Positions 13,303 to 16,076 of a stretch of DNA of 16,076 bases are shown one piece after another (position 1 is the stretch's first letter; every line of letters starts with the position of its first letter). The translations under genes and the position numbers were made by a program. This DNA is from an uncultured Peptococcaceae bacterium (GTDB taxonomy: Bacteria > Bacillota > Peptococcia > Peptococcales > Peptococcaceae): contig CALAKO010000092.1 of the NCBI GenBank assembly GCA_937922955.1, forward strand, positions 1 to 16,076, in the 5' to 3' direction. The notes under the pieces are model-generated. The model was not told where the DNA came from. It worked only from the letters and a program-made list of their open reading frames with translations, and did not search any database.

Positions 13303-14132
13303 TGGATCAAGTTCAAAGAATTTCTGTGTACATTTTGTCGGATTCGATTGGTGAAACGGCGCAATATGTTGCGCGAGCAGCAGCCAATCAGTTTCCTGGA
13401 ATAGAAGTGTCGTATAAGCACATTCCTTTTGTCGAAGATGCAGCATACATTACAGAAGTGCTGCAGCGTATTGATCCGAAAAATAGTATTTTGGTGTTCA
13501 CTTTAGTGGTGGAACAGCTGCGTCAATATGTTATTGATTTTTGCAAAGGCAATAACATTCAATATTTTGATGTTTTGGAGGTTCCTTTTCATGCCTTTGA
13601 AACGTTGACGGGACAGCAGCCAGTAGGACGTCCTGGTTTGGTGCAGCGCATGGATGAAAGTTACTTTAAAAAGATAGAAGCCATGGAGTTTGCCATTAAA
13701 TTTGACGACGGGAAAGATGTAACGGGAATCATGGGTGCCGATCTCATTTTGATTGGTGTCTCCAGAACCTCCAAGACGCCGTTGTCAATGTATATGGCGT
13801 ATCGTGGTATTAAAGTAGCAAATGTTCCATTGGTACCAGAAGTGAAAGTTAATGAAAAATTGTTTGAAATTCCAAAACACAAGATCATTGGGTTGACCAT
13901 TCAGCCAGATATCTTAGGGGAGATTCGAACAGAACGAGTGAGAGGCTTAGGCGTAGCCAGTCCGACGGATTATACCAATCTTGGCCGTATCCTTGATGAG
14001 TTGGACCATGCAGAGGGCATCATGAAACGAATTGGGTGCCCAATCATTGATGTTACGCATAAAGCAGTGGAAGAGACGGCAAGCGTCATTCTACAAATAT
14101 ATTATGGCAGAGGAGAGAATATCATTGGCTAA
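13302..14132 (+). CDS. PPDK regulatory protein (bifunctional kinase/pyrophosphorylase)
   Basis: A cytoplasmic enzyme of 276 residues of the DUF299/PSRP family (YqfL in Bacillus). Family members inactivate pyruvate phosphate dikinase by ADP-dependent phosphorylation of a Thr near its catalytic His, and reactivate it by phosphate-dependent removal. The nucleotide-binding loop GVSRTSKT is at residues 152-159, followed by the conserved PLSMYMAYRGIKVANVPLVPE. The N-terminal VYILSDSIGETA block is also typical. The ATG at 13302 shares one base with the upstream stop (TGATG), and AGGAGAA lies 8 bases before it; a GTG at 13299 would add one residue. It overlaps ppdK by 8 bases, so regulator and target are translated together. 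This pairing favours PPDK over PEP synthase as target. Confidence 0.95.
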   Translation: MDQVQRISVYILSDSIGETAQYVARAAANQFPGIEVSYKHIPFVEDAAYITEVLQRIDPKNSILVFTLVVEQLRQYVIDFCKGNNIQYFDVLEVPFHAFETLTGQQPVGRPGLVQRMDESYFKKIEAMEFAIKFDDGKDVTGIMGADLILIGVSRTSKTPLSMYMAYRGIKVANVPLVPEVKVNEKLFEIPKHKIIGLTIQPDILGEIRTERVRGLGVASPTDYTNLGRILDELDHAEGIMKRIGCPIIDVTHKAVEETASVILQIYYGRGENIIG

Positions 14133-16076
14133 GAAATTTGTTTATTTGTTTCATGAAGGCAACAAAGACATGCGCGCCCTTTTGGGTGGCAAAGGCGCCA
14201 ATTTGGCAGAAATGACCAAAATTGGACTTCCAGTTCCTCAAGGCTTTACCATTACGACGGAAGCTTGTAATGAATTTTTTACTGCAGGTCATAAGTTGCC
14301 AGATGGTCTCTTGGACGAAGCTTGGGAAGCATTGCGTACTCTCGAAGAAACCACTGGTAAAAAATTTGGTGACACAGAGAATCCATTGTTGGTTTCGGTT
14401 CGTTCCGGTGCAGCAATCTCCATGCCAGGGATGATGGACACGGTTCTTAACCTTGGTTTAAATGATGTAACTGTAAAAGGATTTGCAGCATTAACTGGTG
14501 ACGAACGCTTTGCTCTGGACTGCTATCGTCGTTTTATTCAAATGTACGCTAACGTCGTTATGGGCGTGGACTCCTATAAATTTGACAACATTATCGAAAA
14601 AATCAAAGCCGATCAGGGCGTTAAGGACGACTACGAGCTCAATGCAGACAGCCTGAAGACACTCATTGAGCTGTACAAAGGCGTTGTTGCAAAAGAAAAA
14701 GGTATGGATTTCCCTCAAGATCCAAAAGAACAGCTTGTCATGGCGATTACTGCTGTATTTGATTCCTGGGGCAATAACCGTGCTATTGTATACCGCCGCA
14801 TTAATAAAATTCCGGATGATATTGGGACCGCTGTTAACGTTCAATCCATGGTCTTTGGGAACATGGGACCAACATCTGGCACGGGTGTTGCCTTCACGCG
14901 TAACCCTGCAACTGGTGTAAAAGAACTTTATGGTGAATATCTGATTAATGCTCAGGGCGAGGACGTTGTATCTGGTATTCGTACGCCACAGCACATCTCT
15001 CGTCTGGCGGAAGATTTGCCAGAAGCCTTTAAGCAGTTTACTGAAACCTGCGAACTTCTCGAAAAGCATTATCAAGATATGCAGGATATCGAATTTACCA
15101 TTGAAAACGGTAAATTGTACATGCTCCAATGCCGTAACGCAAAACGTACCACTGCTGCTGCAGTAAAGTGTGCCGTTGATATGTATAAAGAAGGTCTGAT
15201 TGACCGTGACACAGCCGTTCTGCGTGTCGATGCGAACCAGCTGGATCAGTTGCTGCATCCTAGCATCGATCCAAAAGCGGAAATCAATGTTATCGCGAAA
15301 GGTTTGCCAGCATCTCCTGGCGCAGCAAGTGGGCATATTGTCTTCAATGCCGATGAAGCTGAAAAACGTGGTAATAATGGCGAAAAGGTGATCTTGGTTC
15401 GTAATGAAACCACTCCAGACGATATTCATGGTATTGTTACCGCTCAGGGCGTATTAACCAGCCGTGGTGGGATGACTTCTCACGCAGCCGTTGTTGCTCG
15501 TGGTATGGGCCGTTGCTGTGTTTGCGGATGCGATGCGCTGAAACTCGACTTGGAAAAAGAAACCATTCAGGTTGGCGAATTAACGTTGAACAAAGATGAC
15601 ATTATTACCATTGATGGTTCAAATGGGAATGTCATTCTTGGAGAAGTACCAGTTATTCCTCCAGAACTTAGCGATGATTTCCAACAAATCCTGGCATGGT
15701 CCGAAGAACTGGCTCAGGAAGGCGGCATGGAAGTTCATGCCAATGCGGATAATCCTAGAGATGCAAAAAAAGCACGCGAATTTGGTGCAACTGGTATTGG
15801 TTTGTGCCGTACCGAGCATATGTTTATGGAAGTTGAACGTTTGCCAATCGTTCAGGAAATGATTCTTGCCGAAGATGAAGAAGCGCGCAAAGAACCTCTG
15901 GCAAAACTGTTGACTTTCCAGCAGGCTGATTTCTATGGCATTCTTGATGCAATGCAGGGCCTGCCAACCACCATTCGTTTGTTGGACCCACCACTGCATG
16001 AATTCCTGCCTAACATGGAAAAACTGATGCTGGAAATTAACGATCTCAAGCATACTGGCGGAGATCCAGCAGTGAT
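14125..16076 (+). CDS. ppdK: Pyruvate, phosphate dikinase, 3' end outside window
   Basis: It interconverts pyruvate, ATP and phosphate with PEP, AMP and pyrophosphate, linking glycolysis and gluconeogenesis. About 650 residues of an enzyme that usually has 870-890 are in the window. The N-terminal ATP-grasp region includes KKFVYLFHEGNKDMRALLGGKGANLAEM and SVRSGAAISMPGMMDTVLNLG. The phosphohistidine domain has GLPASPGAASG from residue 393 and GGMTSHAAVVARG with catalytic H453 and regulatory T451. The C-terminal PEP domain begins with HANADNPRDAKKAREFGATGIGLCRTEHMF and continues to RLLDPPLHEFLP. The start is TTG at 14125 with AGGAGAG 7 bases upstream. The frame is open to the end of the window, with no sign of damage. 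Confidence 0.97.
   Translation, partial: MAKKFVYLFHEGNKDMRALLGGKGANLAEMTKIGLPVPQGFTITTEACNEFFTAGHKLPDGLLDEAWEALRTLEETTGKKFGDTENPLLVSVRSGAAISMPGMMDTVLNLGLNDVTVKGFAALTGDERFALDCYRRFIQMYANVVMGVDSYKFDNIIEKIKADQGVKDDYELNADSLKTLIELYKGVVAKEKGMDFPQDPKEQLVMAITAVFDSWGNNRAIVYRRINKIPDDIGTAVNVQSMVFGNMGPTSGTGVAFTRNPATGVKELYGEYLINAQGEDVVSGIRTPQHISRLAEDLPEAFKQFTETCELLEKHYQDMQDIEFTIENGKLYMLQCRNAKRTTAAAVKCAVDMYKEGLIDRDTAVLRVDANQLDQLLHPSIDPKAEINVIAKGLPASPGAASGHIVFNADEAEKRGNNGEKVILVRNETTPDDIHGIVTAQGVLTSRGGMTSHAAVVARGMGRCCVCGCDALKLDLEKETIQVGELTLNKDDIITIDGSNGNVILGEVPVIPPELSDDFQQILAWSEELAQEGGMEVHANADNPRDAKKAREFGATGIGLCRTEHMFMEVERLPIVQEMILAEDEEARKEPLAKLLTFQQADFYGILDAMQGLPTTIRLLDPPLHEFLPNMEKLMLEINDLKHTGGDPAV

Noticed and set aside
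14491..15429. 312-codon minus-strand open frame opposite ppdK
   Set aside because: Antisense shadow of a strongly conserved PPDK; no ribosome site or domain is recognisable.

Overview
The window reads as a chromosomal segment of a low- to mid-GC Bacillota (Firmicutes). The pointers are strong Shine-Dalgarno sites before almost every gene, frequent TTG/GTG starts, a CcpN-type regulator next to a PPDK regulatory protein and pyruvate phosphate dikinase, an RbgA-type circularly permuted GTPase behind a short signal peptidase I, and a tRNA that does not encode CCA. A clostridial or Negativicutes-like anaerobe is plausible, but I cannot fix the genus. Most of the window is housekeeping. No phage, IS element or CRISPR array was seen.

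Layout. 1-87: 3' part of tRNA-Asn and its terminator. 129-1256: a flavodoxin-fold NAD(P)H oxidoreductase and a PAP2 phosphatase, closed by a hairpin. 1285-3912: a biotin operon, bioY-bioD-bioA, behind a strong extended -10 promoter whose -35 lies inside a BirA-type inverted repeat. 4019-5260 (minus): lysA, convergent with bioA across a shared hairpin. 5473-8900: a four-gene operon lepB-rbgA-asnS-yajQ with a clear promoter and terminator. 8901-9330: a short ORF interrupted by a stop, then a CD3324-family DNA-binding protein. 9311 to about 9430 (minus): the C-terminal remnant of a sensor histidine kinase. 9645-11379: an OmpR-family response regulator overlapping its kinase gene, followed by three copies of a 10-bp motif and a small membrane protein. 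11851-12381 (minus): an HdeD/DUF308-like membrane protein, convergent across a 19-bp perfect bidirectional terminator. 12597-16076: a ccpN-like regulator that appears to start on AUC, the PPDK regulatory kinase/pyrophosphorylase, and ppdK, which runs off the right edge.

How the genes work together. BioY imports biotin while BioA and BioD carry out two late synthesis steps; the operator suggests BirA represses both. No bioF or bioB is present here. The last three genes form a pyruvate/PEP control unit: a CBS-domain repressor, an enzyme that switches PPDK on and off by phosphorylating a Thr, and PPDK itself with that Thr (T451) and the catalytic His (H453) visible. tRNA-Asn and asnS are both present, about 7 kb apart.

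I did not find a convincing new multi-gene system. The best leads are the AUC start of the ccpN-like gene, the stop-interrupted ORF ending in an ATGA overlap with the CD3324-family gene, the tandem repeat downstream of the kinase, and the histidine-kinase remnant.
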